Positions 30,456 through 38,831 of a stretch of 64,000 nt of DNA are shown here, piece after piece. The DNA is taken from assembly GCF_035916755.1 (NCBI RefSeq), contig NZ_JAYWIX010000001.1, positions 347,686 through 411,685 on the forward strand, read 5' to 3'. The notes below the pieces were generated by a model. The model saw nothing but the letters and a program-made list of their open reading frames with translations. It was not told where the DNA came from and searched no databases. Numbering within the stretch: the stretch's first letter is position 1; every line of letters starts with the position of its first letter. The position numbers and the translations under genes were made by a program. This DNA is from Rothia sp035916755. Its GTDB lineage: Bacteria; Actinomycetota; Actinomycetes; Actinomycetales; Micrococcaceae.

Positions 30456-32504
30456 CTACCTAGAGCGGCGGCGCAGCCAGCTCCACAGGGCGGCACCTAG
30501 ACCTAGCGCCAGGGGCCCTGCAGCAGCGGCAAGGACGCCAGCCCGCGGCTTCTTGCCAGACGCTAAGGGAGCCTGGGGCTCAGCTGCGTCTTCGGTCTGC
30601 TTGTTGCCCTGGGCGTTTTCCTGCAAGCCCGAAGATGCACGCAGCGGGGGAGTCTTGAAGAAGAGAGCTAGAACAAAGGCCAGAACGGTGGCAAAGAAGC
30701 CGACCCAGTAGACCGACAGGGCTGAAGCGTTGAAGCCAACCATGAAGGGGCGGGTGAGGCGGGCGTCTGCACCGGTGAGGTAAGAGGTATCAGAGGTTGA
30801 AACGCCTGATTCTTCAGCATCGGTGGAGGTAGAAGAAATCTGCTCTGCCAGGGTGGGGGTAAGCTGATCCACCCAGTAGGAGCGCTGGGCTTCATCGGAC
30901 CAGTCAACGACCAGGGTACCGTCCTGAACCGAGGCGTGAGCCTGTTCAGCTGCAGATGCCAGGGCAGCCTCACCTCCAGCGGTGCGAGCCTGGTCAGCGG
31001 CTGCTGAAAGCTGGGAAGCGATAGAGTTCTGAGCAGGCTCCACAATCTGATTCCACATCTGCTCCATGATGCCCTGGTTCTCAGGAGCGGAGGCCACGGC
31101 GGGAGTCAGCGCGGCGTCAAGACCCGAACGCAGGTCGTCCTCGTTGCCCATGGCCTTCATAATGTTGCCGGGCATAGCTGAGAAAAGAACCGACAGCAGG
31201 ACGGCGGTACCCATGGTGCCACCAATCTGACGGAAGAAGGTTGAAGCGGACGACGCGACACCCATGTAGGTTGGGGCAACAGCATTCTGGGCTGCCAGGG
31301 TCAGGGACTGCATGAGCTGACCCAGGCCAAGACCCATGATGAACATGCCCAGCATGAGGAACCAGAGGGGGCGGTCCGCCGTCATGAAGGTCAGGTAGTA
31401 GTAGGCAACTACCATGAGGGCGGTACCCAGAATGGGGAAGATGCGGTACTTGCCGGTGCTGGCGACCATGCGACCCGACATGATAGAGGCGGTCATAATA
31501 CCGGCTATCATGGGTAAGGTTGCGAAGCCCGATTCGGTAGGAGTTAGCCCGGTGGCAATCTGCAGGTAGAGGGGGATGGTCATCATGGCGCCGAACATCC
31601 CGAAGCCAACCAAGAAGCCCAGAATGGACGACATGGAGAAGGCGCCTGAACGGAAGAGGGCCAGCGGGAGGATGGCGTCCTGGCCCATCTTGGATTCGAT
31701 GATGAGGAAAGCTGCAAGGCCCAGGGCGGAGATGACGAAGCAGGTGATGGATGCTGCGGAGGTCCAGCCCCATTCGCGACCCTGTTCAGCAACGAGCAGG
31801 AGCGGAACTAGAGCTACGACAACGCTGGTTGTGCCCCACCAGTCAACGCGGGGCTTGAGGGCCACATCGGTGATGCGGGGCAGGTGCAGGAACTTCCAGA
31901 CCATAGCCAGGGCAATGATGCCGATGGGGACGTTGATGAGGAAGACCCAGCGCCAGCCGGTAATCCACAGAATTTCGTCACTACCGGCAAAGAGGCCACC
32001 GGTGAGGGGGCCGAGCACAGAGGAGATACCAAAGACGGCCAGGAAGTAGCCCTGGTACTTGGCGCGCTCACGGGGAGCCAGCATATCGCCCATGATCGCT
32101 ATGGGCAGAGACATGAGAGCGCCCGCACCGATGCCCTGGAAGGCGCGGAAGGCAGCTAGCATGATCATTGAGGTGGAGAAGCTGGAAAGAAGCGAACCCA
32201 GAATGAAGACGACGATACCAAAGAGGTAGAGGGGGCGGCGGCCGAAGAGATCGGAGAGTTTGCCGTAGATGGGGGTGGTGATCGTGGAGGTGATCATGTA
32301 AGCGGTAGTGACCCAGGCCTGCTGTTCTAGGCCGTGGAGGTCATCACCGATCGTCCTGATAGCTGTAGAGACGATGGTTTGATCGAGGGACGAGAGGAAC
32401 ATGCCCGCCATAAGACCGACGATGACCAGCATGATTTGCCGATGGGTCATGAGGGGTTGGTCTTGGGCGGTTGTCTGCTCTGGTGTAGCTGGTGCTGTAG
32501 ACAT
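30456..32504 (-). CDS. DHA2-family MFS drug efflux transporter
   Basis: A 682-residue transporter of the EmrB/QacA type with about 14 membrane helices. Motif A is YGKLSDLFGRRPLYLFG (about 80-96), motif C is GISSVLGPLTGGLF (about 163-176), and the N-terminal helix 1 carries the DHA2 signature LSSLDQTIVSTA. A hydrophilic insertion of about 140 residues (roughly 455-600, Ala/Gln/Ser-rich) precedes the last canonical helix. An additional hydrophobic segment (VLAAAAGPLALGLGAAL) ends the protein, making it longer than usual. It probably exports cationic drugs or dyes by proton antiport. No adjacent regulator, but inverted repeats lie upstream (32609-32625). Confidence 0.87.
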   Translation of the reverse strand: MSTAPATPEQTTAQDQPLMTHRQIMLVIVGLMAGMFLSSLDQTIVSTAIRTIGDDLHGLEQQAWVTTAYMITSTITTPIYGKLSDLFGRRPLYLFGIVVFILGSLLSSFSTSMIMLAAFRAFQGIGAGALMSLPIAIMGDMLAPRERAKYQGYFLAVFGISSVLGPLTGGLFAGSDEILWITGWRWVFLINVPIGIIALAMVWKFLHLPRITDVALKPRVDWWGTTSVVVALVPLLLVAEQGREWGWTSAASITCFVISALGLAAFLIIESKMGQDAILPLALFRSGAFSMSSILGFLVGFGMFGAMMTIPLYLQIATGLTPTESGFATLPMIAGIMTASIMSGRMVASTGKYRIFPILGTALMVVAYYYLTFMTADRPLWFLMLGMFIMGLGLGQLMQSLTLAAQNAVAPTYMGVASSASTFFRQIGGTMGTAVLLSVLFSAMPGNIMKAMGNEDDLRSGLDAALTPAVASAPENQGIMEQMWNQIVEPAQNSIASQLSAAADQARTAGGEAALASAAEQAHASVQDGTLVVDWSDEAQRSYWVDQLTPTLAEQISSTSTDAEESGVSTSDTSYLTGADARLTRPFMVGFNASALSVYWVGFFATVLAFVLALFFKTPPLRASSGLQENAQGNKQTEDAAEPQAPLASGKKPRAGVLAAAAGPLALGLGAALWSWLRRRSR

Positions 32505-32891
32505 GACGAACCTTTAGGTTTGGAGTGAATTGTGGGCTCGCGCGGTTTTGCTTGGTCTACGGTGCGCGGACGCTTGTGGCGGGCGGTTGCGTAGTCTTGG
32601 GTTCGCGAACTTAACAAGCTTAAGTGCAGTTCTGCAAAAATACTTCCTTCTGGAAGCGTCTTGTGTGCCACAGTGGGTAGGGCGGTTTGAAATTATCTAC
32701 GTAAGACCGGGTGTGACCTTTCACAAAGGGTCACCCTGCACATATTTGGTTTTGTGGGCTTTTCTAAGTAAAGGTCAGTAAAACCCCAAATAAAAAGCAG
32801 ATAAACCCACATAAAAGCGCATTTTTTCTGGCATACTTGAGATGTAACGAACACAAAACAACCCCACAGCATCTGCTGAAAGGAACCTCCC
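32505..32891. promoter_or_regulatory. Divergent control region between MFS gene and ldh
   Basis: 387 bases without a gene. It contains ACTTAA-CAAGC-TTAAGT (32609-32625), adjacent to the palindrome TTCGCGAA (from 32602), and GTGACC-TTTCACAAAG-GGTCAC around 32713-32734. These look like operator-type inverted repeats serving the divergent genes. Promoter boxes are not clear enough to assign; the ldh side is AT-rich with CATACT near 32832. Confidence 0.45.
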
Positions 32892-33854
32892 ATGGCTCTC
32901 GAAAAGAAGCACACCAAGCTCGGCGTTATCGGCGCAGGTGGTGTTGGTTCAGCAACCGCCTACGCAGCAACCCTGCGCGGCGTAGCTGATGAAATCGTTA
33001 TCTACGACATCGCCGGTGAGCGCGCTGAGGCAGAAGGCCTCGACATCGCCCACGGCACCATGTTCGCCCACGAAGCTGAAGTTTCAGGCAGCGGCGACGT
33101 AGAAATCCTGCGCGACTCAGACCTCATCATCGTTACCGCAGGCGCCCGCCAGAAGCCCGGCCAGCCCCGCCTCGAACTGGCAGAAGCAAACGTCAACATC
33201 TTCAAGTCCATGCTTCCCAAGGTCATGGAGGTAGCCCCCAATGCTATCCTCATGATCGTCACCAACCCCTGCGACGTCCTCGCCGTTGTTGCTCAGAAGA
33301 TTACCGGCCTGCCCACCGAGCGCTGCTTCGCATCCGGTACCGTGCTCGACTCATCCCGCCTGCGCTGGCTGATCGCTGAAAAGGCCGGCGTCTCCATCAA
33401 GTCAGTTCACGCCAACATTGTTGGTGAGCACGGCGACTCAGAATTCCCCGTCTGGTCAGCAGCTAACATCGGTATGGTTCCCCTTGACGAGTGGACCAAC
33501 GAAGACGGCGAAAAGGTCTTCACCGAAGAGGTCAAGGCAGAACTGGCAGAAGAAGCCATGCGTGCAGCCTACAAGGTCATCGAAGGTAAGGGTTCCACCA
33601 ACTACGCCATCGGCATCTCAGCTACCCGCATCGCCGAAGCTATCCTTCACGGCCAGAACGCCGTACTCAACGTCGCAACCCAGGTACGCGGCCGCTACGG
33701 CATCGAGGGCGAAGCTGCTCTCTCACTGCCCTCCGTTGTCTCACGTGATGGCGTCAAGCGCGTACTCGACGTCCCCATGACCGACGAGGAAATCGAGCGT
33801 CTGCGCGCCTCAGCCAACGCCATCAACTCCTCACTGGCAACCCTGGGTTTCTAA
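32892..33854 (+). CDS. ldh: L-lactate dehydrogenase
   Basis: A 320-residue NAD-dependent dehydrogenase. The Rossmann motif GVIGAGGVGSATA is at 11-23. The substrate loop has GARQKPGQPRLEL, where Gln at the selectivity position marks lactate rather than malate dehydrogenase. The catalytic GEHGDSEF motif (His about 179) and the Arg of DSSRLRWLI are present. It reduces pyruvate to lactate at the end of fermentation, fitting an oral/upper-airway type facultative organism. RBS AAAGGA lies about ten bases before the ATG. A terminator follows at 33896. Confidence 0.93.
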   Translation: MALEKKHTKLGVIGAGGVGSATAYAATLRGVADEIVIYDIAGERAEAEGLDIAHGTMFAHEAEVSGSGDVEILRDSDLIIVTAGARQKPGQPRLELAEANVNIFKSMLPKVMEVAPNAILMIVTNPCDVLAVVAQKITGLPTERCFASGTVLDSSRLRWLIAEKAGVSIKSVHANIVGEHGDSEFPVWSAANIGMVPLDEWTNEDGEKVFTEEVKAELAEEAMRAAYKVIEGKGSTNYAIGISATRIAEAILHGQNAVLNVATQVRGRYGIEGEAALSLPSVVSRDGVKRVLDVPMTDEEIERLRASANAINSSLATLGF

Positions 33855-33895
33855 AACCTAGGTCTACCTAGCCCAACCGGTAGATATGCCCAACG

Positions 33896-33940
33896 GCGGT
33901 GCCATCCCACTCACCTACGAGTGGGGTGGCACCGCTTTTA
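33896..33940 (+). terminator. Terminator of ldh
   Basis: GCGGTGCCATCCCACTC (33896-33912) and GAGTGGGGTGGCACCGC (33919-33935) form a 17-bp stem with one mismatch, followed by TTTT. Confidence 0.9.
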
Positions 33941-34005
33941 TGATTTACCTAATTTTTACCGCCCGGTATTTCCCACCCACCGCGAAAGGGAGTAACGTCT
34001 ACTGT

Positions 34006-34293
34006 ATGAGTAATAACCCTCGTGCCGAACTGGCGCACCTGACCGCCGCCCTCGAAGAGCACCTCAACGCTATTATCAATAGCCGCGGTGAACACGACGC
34101 CGCCGTTGACAACACCTACGTAGCCATCGCAAACGCCTTTGAACGCTACGAAGAAGCCCTGTTCGACGCCTACGAAGAGGTCACCCCGCTCGAAGTTTTC
34201 ATCGAAGATGAAGACGATGATGACTTTGACTACGACTTCGATGAAGAAGACGATGATGAGGTGGAGTACTACCTCGATGAAGAGCAGAAGTAG
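34006..34293 (+). CDS. Small acidic conserved hypothetical protein
   Basis: A 95-residue protein, MSNNPRAELAHLTAALEEHL onward. The first 65 residues are helical and resemble short proteins I recall in other Micrococcales; the last 30 are almost entirely Asp/Glu/Tyr (FIEDEDDDDFDYDFDEEDDD...). An open frame begins at 33886 but would run through the ldh terminator; the ATG at 34006 has GAAAGGGAG about 13 bases upstream. The function is unknown. The acidic tail could bind basic partners or nucleic-acid-binding proteins. It is flanked by terminators on both sides. Confidence 0.7.
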   Translation: MSNNPRAELAHLTAALEEHLNAIINSRGEHDAAVDNTYVAIANAFERYEEALFDAYEEVTPLEVFIEDEDDDDFDYDFDEEDDDEVEYYLDEEQK

Positions 34294-34324
34294 ACCGGTT
34301 ACCCAGGTTCTACCTGTTATTCCA

Positions 34325-34358
34325 GGCACAGCACCGCGAGCGGTGCTGTGCTTTTTCT
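34325..34358 (+). terminator. Terminator of the acidic-protein gene
   Basis: GCACAGCACCGC and GCGGTGCTGTGC pair around a short loop, followed by TTTTTCTTT. Confidence 0.85.
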
Positions 34359-34382
34359 TTGACTCGCGTAGAGTTTTCTGCT

Positions 34383-35213
34383 GTGGAATGGATACAAGCA
34401 ATCATCCTGGGTCTTGTCCAGGGTCTAACTGAGTTTTTGCCGATCTCGTCATCGGGTCATATTCGTATCGTGGGTCAGTTCTTGCCGAACGACGAGGATC
34501 CCGGTGCGGCTTTTACCGCTATCACCCAGCTGGGTACTGAAGCGGCTGTTTTGGTCTTCTTCTGGAAGGACATCGTTCGCATCATCAAGAACTGGTTCGG
34601 TTCTTTGGTGGGCAAGGTTGATAAGAAAGATCCGGACGCCCGCATGGGCTGGTTCATCATCATCGGTTCCCTGCCGATTGGTATTCTGGGCATCCTGCTC
34701 GAGGACTACATCGATTCAACCTTCCGCAGCCTCTGGATTACCGCAACCATGCTGATTGTGTTCGCAATCTTCCTGGGCATCGCAGACCGTATCGGTCGCG
34801 AACAGCGCGAGCTGAAAGACCTCACCATCAAGCACGGTATTCTGTACGGTTTCGCGCAGGCGCTGGCCCTGGTTCCCGGTGTTTCACGTTCCGGCGGCAC
34901 CATCATGGCCGGTCTGCTCATGGGCTACACCCGTGAGGCAGCAGCCCGTTACTCCTTCCTGCTGGCGATCCCCGCGGTTTTCGCATCGGGCCTCTACAAG
35001 CTGGCAGGCAGCATCTCTGAGGGCTTCACCGGCTACTACGGTTTCGGTTCCACTATGGTCGCAACCCTGGTTGCTTTCGTGGTCGGCTACCTAATCATCG
35101 GCTGGTTCCTCAAGTACGTTTCCAACAAGAGCTACAGCATCTTCGTCTGGTACCGTATCGCCCTGGGTCTTGCCCTGTACATCCTGCTGGGCACCGGCGT
35201 CCTCGCCGCATAG
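34383..35213 (+). CDS. uppP: Undecaprenyl-diphosphatase UppP
   Basis: About 276 residues, eight or so membrane helices. The two family motifs are LVQGLTEFLPISSSGH (about 12-27), with the catalytic Glu and Ser, and LVPGVSRSGGTI (about 170), with the essential Arg. The enzyme recycles the lipid carrier for cell-wall synthesis and can give bacitracin tolerance. The frame can be read from a TTG at 34359, but the GTG at 34383 (VEWIQAIILG) fits the family start. There is no ribosome site; a TAGAGT box ends eight bases before that GTG, suggesting a leaderless mRNA. Followed by mshC, as in mycobacteria. Confidence 0.9.
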   Translation: MEWIQAIILGLVQGLTEFLPISSSGHIRIVGQFLPNDEDPGAAFTAITQLGTEAAVLVFFWKDIVRIIKNWFGSLVGKVDKKDPDARMGWFIIIGSLPIGILGILLEDYIDSTFRSLWITATMLIVFAIFLGIADRIGREQRELKDLTIKHGILYGFAQALALVPGVSRSGGTIMAGLLMGYTREAAARYSFLLAIPAVFASGLYKLAGSISEGFTGYYGFGSTMVATLVAFVVGYLIIGWFLKYVSNKSYSIFVWYRIALGLALYILLGTGVLAA

Positions 35214-35226
35214 ACCTGTCTCACTT

Positions 35227-35268
35227 TTTACCCGCCCGGAAATACCTTTCCGGGCGGGTATTGTTTTA
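35227..35268 (+). terminator. Terminator of uppP
   Basis: TACCCGCCCGGA (35229-35240) and TCCGGGCGGGTA (35249-35260), then TTGTTTT. Confidence 0.88.
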
Positions 35269-35280
35269 GGAAGAGAAAAA

Positions 35281-35329
35281 GCGCCGCCCCCAGGCTATTC
35301 GGGGTAGGCGCACATCAACTATAGTGAGG
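35281..35329 (+). promoter_or_regulatory. mshC promoter region
   Basis: TATAGT (35320-35325) lies nine bases before the mshC ATG, with GAGG directly after it. Just upstream, GCGCC...CCCC / GGGG...GGCGC (35281-35311) can form a hairpin over the expected -35 region, a possible operator. Confidence 0.5.
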
Positions 35330-35334
35330 TTTTC

Positions 35335-36639
35335 ATGCGAGCTTGGGACCAGCCCACCATTCCGTCACTCCCGGGGCAGGCGCCCCTTCCCACCGTCTTT
35401 GATACTGCGGCCGGAGGCAGGCAGGCCCTTGAGCGTGAGAGCCGCGCTGGGCTGTACGTCTGCGGCATTACTCCCTACGACGCGACCCACATGGGGCATG
35501 CTTCTACCTACGTTGCTTTTGACGTGCTGAACCGGGCCTGGCGCGATGCCGGGGTCGAGGTAACTTTCGTGCAGAACGTCACCGACGTGGATGATCCCCT
35601 GCTTGAGCGCGCCGAAGCGACCGGCGTTGACTGGCGGCAGCTCGCTGAGGAACAGACCGAGCTGTTCCGCACCGATATGGTAGCCCTGAACGTCATTGCC
35701 CCCGACCACTACGTAAGCGTTGTCGACTCAGTGCCCTCTGTGGCGGCTGCCGTGCAGAAACTACTGCACGAGGGCGTGGCCTACCGCGTGCCGGGTTTCA
35801 CTGATGAGCAGGGTGCTACCCATCCCGACGGTGATATCTACTTCGATATTGAGGCCGCCCAGAAATTGGGTGAAGGCCGCGAAGACGGCTGGTCGCTGGG
35901 CCAGGTAGCCCACTACAGCCTGGAAGAGATGCTGACCATTTTTGGTGAGCGCGGCGGCGACCCTGAGCGCCCCGGTAAGCGCAATGCCCTTGACCCCCTG
36001 CTGTGGCGTGTTGAGCGGGCGGGGGAGCCTGCCTGGGAGGCGGGGGAGCTAGGGCGCGGCCGCCCCGGCTGGCATATCGAGTGCAGCGTGATTTCGAGTG
36101 AGTTCCTGGGCGCACCCTTCTCTGTTCAGGGCGGTGGCTCTGACCTGATTTTCCCGCACCACGATCTGGGGTCGAGCCATTCCTTTGCCCTGAACGGCGA
36201 GCCTATGGCCCGCCACTACATGCACACCGGCATGGTGGGTCTTGACGGGGAGAAGATGAGCAAGTCCCTGGGAAACCTGGTGTTGGTATCAAAGCTGCGG
36301 GCTGCCGGCGTAGAACCTGCCGCTATCCGCCTGGCGATTATGGATAACCACTACCGCACCGACTGGTTCTGGCAGGAAGATTTGCTAACCAAGGCCCAGG
36401 GGCGTCTGGAACTCTACCGTTCGGCTGCGGCAGTTGCCGAGGGGCAGGCCGATGAGGCCGCGCTGGCCCTGCTTGAGACCGTCCGCCAGCATCTTGCCGA
36501 CGACCTCAACACCCCCGCCGCCCTGGTTGCCCTTGACCAGTGGGCCCTCTCTACCCTTGAGAACGGTGGTGGCGGCGGTCAGCTGGTAGCTGACCTGCTC
36601 ATGGCCCGCCTGGGCGTTGATCTGGCACCTGCTGCCTAG
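35335..36639 (+). CDS. mshC: Mycothiol ligase MshC
   Basis: A 434-residue class I aminoacyl-tRNA-synthetase-like enzyme that couples cysteine to glucosaminyl-inositol in mycothiol synthesis. The CGITPYDATHMGHASTY region (about 43-59) holds the HIGH-type motif HMGHA; GWHIECS and FPHHD carry zinc/cysteine-binding residues, and KMSKSLGN (about 304) is the KMSKS loop. It differs from CysS by lacking the tRNA-binding C-terminal domain and by its CGITPYD motif. It overlaps the convergent PAC2 gene by four bases. Its presence shows that this organism uses mycothiol as its main thiol. Confidence 0.92.
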   Translation: MRAWDQPTIPSLPGQAPLPTVFDTAAGGRQALERESRAGLYVCGITPYDATHMGHASTYVAFDVLNRAWRDAGVEVTFVQNVTDVDDPLLERAEATGVDWRQLAEEQTELFRTDMVALNVIAPDHYVSVVDSVPSVAAAVQKLLHEGVAYRVPGFTDEQGATHPDGDIYFDIEAAQKLGEGREDGWSLGQVAHYSLEEMLTIFGERGGDPERPGKRNALDPLLWRVERAGEPAWEAGELGRGRPGWHIECSVISSEFLGAPFSVQGGGSDLIFPHHDLGSSHSFALNGEPMARHYMHTGMVGLDGEKMSKSLGNLVLVSKLRAAGVEPAAIRLAIMDNHYRTDWFWQEDLLTKAQGRLELYRSAAAVAEGQADEAALALLETVRQHLADDLNTPAALVALDQWALSTLENGGGGGQLVADLLMARLGVDLAPAA

Positions 36640-37526
36640 TTGTCGCCCTGGTTCTTGAGGAATTTCTCGAACTGGGCCGCAATATCTATTTGGCTGAGGT
36701 CAGCGATATCGTCGTTGGCCTCAGCTATTGATTCTAGGGTTCGTACGTAGCTGGCCAGCTCGGGCTCGTCCTCGATTAGGGCGTCGGCCTGGTGGTTCCA
36801 GCTGGCGATGTCATCCGCACTGCGCTCTAGGGGCATGGGGAAGCCTAGAATCGCTTCGAGGGCAGAGAGCAGGGTGAAAGTTGCCTTGGGGTGGGGCGGC
36901 TCAGGCAGATAGTGGGGAACCGATACCCAGAGGGAGAGGGCCGGTATGTGAGCCTGCCCGGCTTCGAACGCCAGCACACCAATCAGGCCGGTTGGGCCCT
37001 GGTAGGTATTGGCCTCTACTCCCTCTAAGGCGAGGACGCTGCTGGTATAGCTGGTGACGCTCAGCGGCAGGGGACGGGTGTGGGGGACCTCATCGAGTAG
37101 GGCCCCGCAGAAAACAACCAGGTCAACCTGTTCCTGTTGCACCAGGTCTTTAAAACGCTCGATGTAGGTCTGCCAGTTCATGGAGGGCTCGGGGCCAGCG
37201 AGGGTCAATAGGCGGACGCCGGCGGTGGTGCGCGCTTCACTAAAGATGGTATCGGGCCAGGTAATGCGCTGGGTGCCGTCCTCGTCGATGCTCAGAAGAG
37301 GTCGGGTTTCGGTGTAGTTGTAGCAGCCGCTCACGTCAAAGCCGGGCGCCGGTGTGGCGGGGTAGTGCTCCCATAGTGCGCGGAAGGCGTCGATAACGGC
37401 GTCGCCGGCGTCATTCCACCCTGTGAAACCGACCAGGAGCACGGTGGGGGCATGAGCCGGTAGGGTGGAGGTGCTTGCGAAATGGTTCAGAGCGTTGAGG
37501 GGGAGGGGCTGATTAATCACCCCCAT
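36636..37526 (-). CDS. PAC2-family protein
   Basis: A 296-residue cytosolic protein of the PAC2 (proteasome-assembly-chaperone-like) family, resembling mycobacterial Rv2125. Landmarks are LLVGFTGWNDAGDAVIDA (about 29-46), the LLTLAGPEPSMNW segment and PTGLIGVLAFEAGQAHIPALSLW-type strands. The bacterial function is not established, and despite the family name it does not imply a proteasome. Its gene is adjacent to mshC in other Actinobacteria too. It converges with mshC, the two stop codons overlapping, and is divergent from the protease gene at 37621. Confidence 0.85.
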   Translation of the reverse strand: MGVINQPLPLNALNHFASTSTLPAHAPTVLLVGFTGWNDAGDAVIDAFRALWEHYPATPAPGFDVSGCYNYTETRPLLSIDEDGTQRITWPDTIFSEARTTAGVRLLTLAGPEPSMNWQTYIERFKDLVQQEQVDLVVFCGALLDEVPHTRPLPLSVTSYTSSVLALEGVEANTYQGPTGLIGVLAFEAGQAHIPALSLWVSVPHYLPEPPHPKATFTLLSALEAILGFPMPLERSADDIASWNHQADALIEDEPELASYVRTLESIAEANDDIADLSQIDIAAQFEKFLKNQGDN

Positions 37527-37620
37527 ATCCTACCCCTGATAGGCCGTAACCTCTACAGGCAATAGACTAGAGAGTTCCGGGGTGGCAGCTCCGGTGATGC
37601 AGCGCTCAGGAGGTAAAGGT

Positions 37621-38766
37621 ATGACGTCCCATCCGGGTCTTCGGATTGGTTCTTTCGCGGGGGCGCCAATATATCTGCGCCTCTCCTGGTTCCCCCTCAT
37701 GGCTTTGGTCGTGGTGGGTTACGGTATGAACCTGGCGTCTTCGCGGTCTTTAACGGAAGCGCAGGGTTATCTTGCTGCCGGTGTGGTTGCCGGTACCCTG
37801 GCGCTGGGAGTCTTCGCCCACGAACTAGCACACGCTGCGGTCGGCCGGGCTCGGGGGGTACGGATTTCGTCCATCTCCCTGAACATGTGGGGCGGGCAGA
37901 CCAAGATGCAGACCGCTTCGGCGGCGACCTCGCTACTGGTGTCGGTGGCTGGCCCGCTGGTGAATTTTGCGGTAGCGGCCCTGTGTCAGTTGATATGGTG
38001 GGCGACGGGTTCCGCTGACTTCTTTGGCTTCGCCCTGGCTGCCCAGGTCAACCTCGCTATCGGTATTTTTAACCTGATACCGGCCTTCCCCCTCGACGGC
38101 GGTTATGCCCTCGAAGCTCTGGTCTTTATCCTGGTAGGCCGCCGGTCGGTGGCAACCCGGGTGACAGCCTATACGGGCCTTCTGCTCCTTGCCCTCTTAG
38201 CTAGCGCTCTGCTCTTCACCGGCCTGTGGCGGTCTCCCTGGGTGCTACTGGTAGCCGCTGCCCTGGCCTTTTATCTGTGGAGCGGCACCAACCACTCCCT
38301 CAAACAACTCGCGCAGGATTCTGATTCTCGCCACCCCCTACGGGCGTCCGCCCTGATGGTTCCCGCCCAGCTTGCTGACCCTCGTAGCAGCATCGGTGGC
38401 GCCCATCAGCGCTGGGACGGCACCTCCCACCTGCTTCTAGTAGAGCAGCAGGGGGCGTCCGTGCGTCCCCTTGCCTTTGTTGGACCTACAACGCTCGCTG
38501 CCTCGCTGGGCTCTCTTGACCAGCAGCCCCTGGCCGCTATCGCTCAGCCCCTTGCCGCCCGCACTCTGGGCACCCAGACCGGTTACATCGACACCCTCGA
38601 TGAGTACAGCGGCTTTGCCCACTACCGCCTGCCCGAAGAGCAACGGGGGCAGAACCTCACCTGGGTGGTGATGGATGCCGCCACCCCCGTGGGGCTGGTA
38701 ACCTCCCATGCCATTACTCAGGCGGTGCTGGTCACCGTGGGCGCTGGCACGTCTTCATCTAAATGA
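37621..38766 (+). CDS. Site-2-type intramembrane metalloprotease (M50)
   Basis: About 381 residues. Zinc-binding HELAH sits in a membrane helix near residue 66 (GVFAHELAHAAVGRA) and the third ligand in NLIPAFPLDGG near 150, separated by further helices; two more hydrophobic segments follow (about 175-210). The remaining 170 residues are cytosolic and resemble a degenerate CBS pair. Such proteases cut membrane-anchored anti-sigma factors or other single-span proteins. The ATG at 37621 is directly preceded by AGGAGGTAAAGG, the best ribosome site in the window, so the earlier ATG at 37582 is rejected. It sits at the head of the trmI-Pup cluster. Confidence 0.85.
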   Translation: MTSHPGLRIGSFAGAPIYLRLSWFPLMALVVVGYGMNLASSRSLTEAQGYLAAGVVAGTLALGVFAHELAHAAVGRARGVRISSISLNMWGGQTKMQTASAATSLLVSVAGPLVNFAVAALCQLIWWATGSADFFGFALAAQVNLAIGIFNLIPAFPLDGGYALEALVFILVGRRSVATRVTAYTGLLLLALLASALLFTGLWRSPWVLLVAAALAFYLWSGTNHSLKQLAQDSDSRHPLRASALMVPAQLADPRSSIGGAHQRWDGTSHLLLVEQQGASVRPLAFVGPTTLAASLGSLDQQPLAAIAQPLAARTLGTQTGYIDTLDEYSGFAHYRLPEEQRGQNLTWVVMDAATPVGLVTSHAITQAVLVTVGAGTSSSK

Positions 38767-38831
38767 CCCCACCGCGCTTTTCTGAGACAATAGAAGAAAC
38801 CAGACCAAAAACGAAAGAGAAATCTGACCTT

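Noticed and set aside
32711..32735. A Rex or CRP-type operator before ldh
   Set aside because: TGTGA and TCACA are present but four bases apart; Rex and CRP/GlxR sites need six, so the match is not convincing.
36636..37526. PAC2 protein as evidence for a proteasome
   Set aside because: Bacterial PAC2 proteins are widespread without 20S cores, so the fold name alone says nothing about a proteasome.
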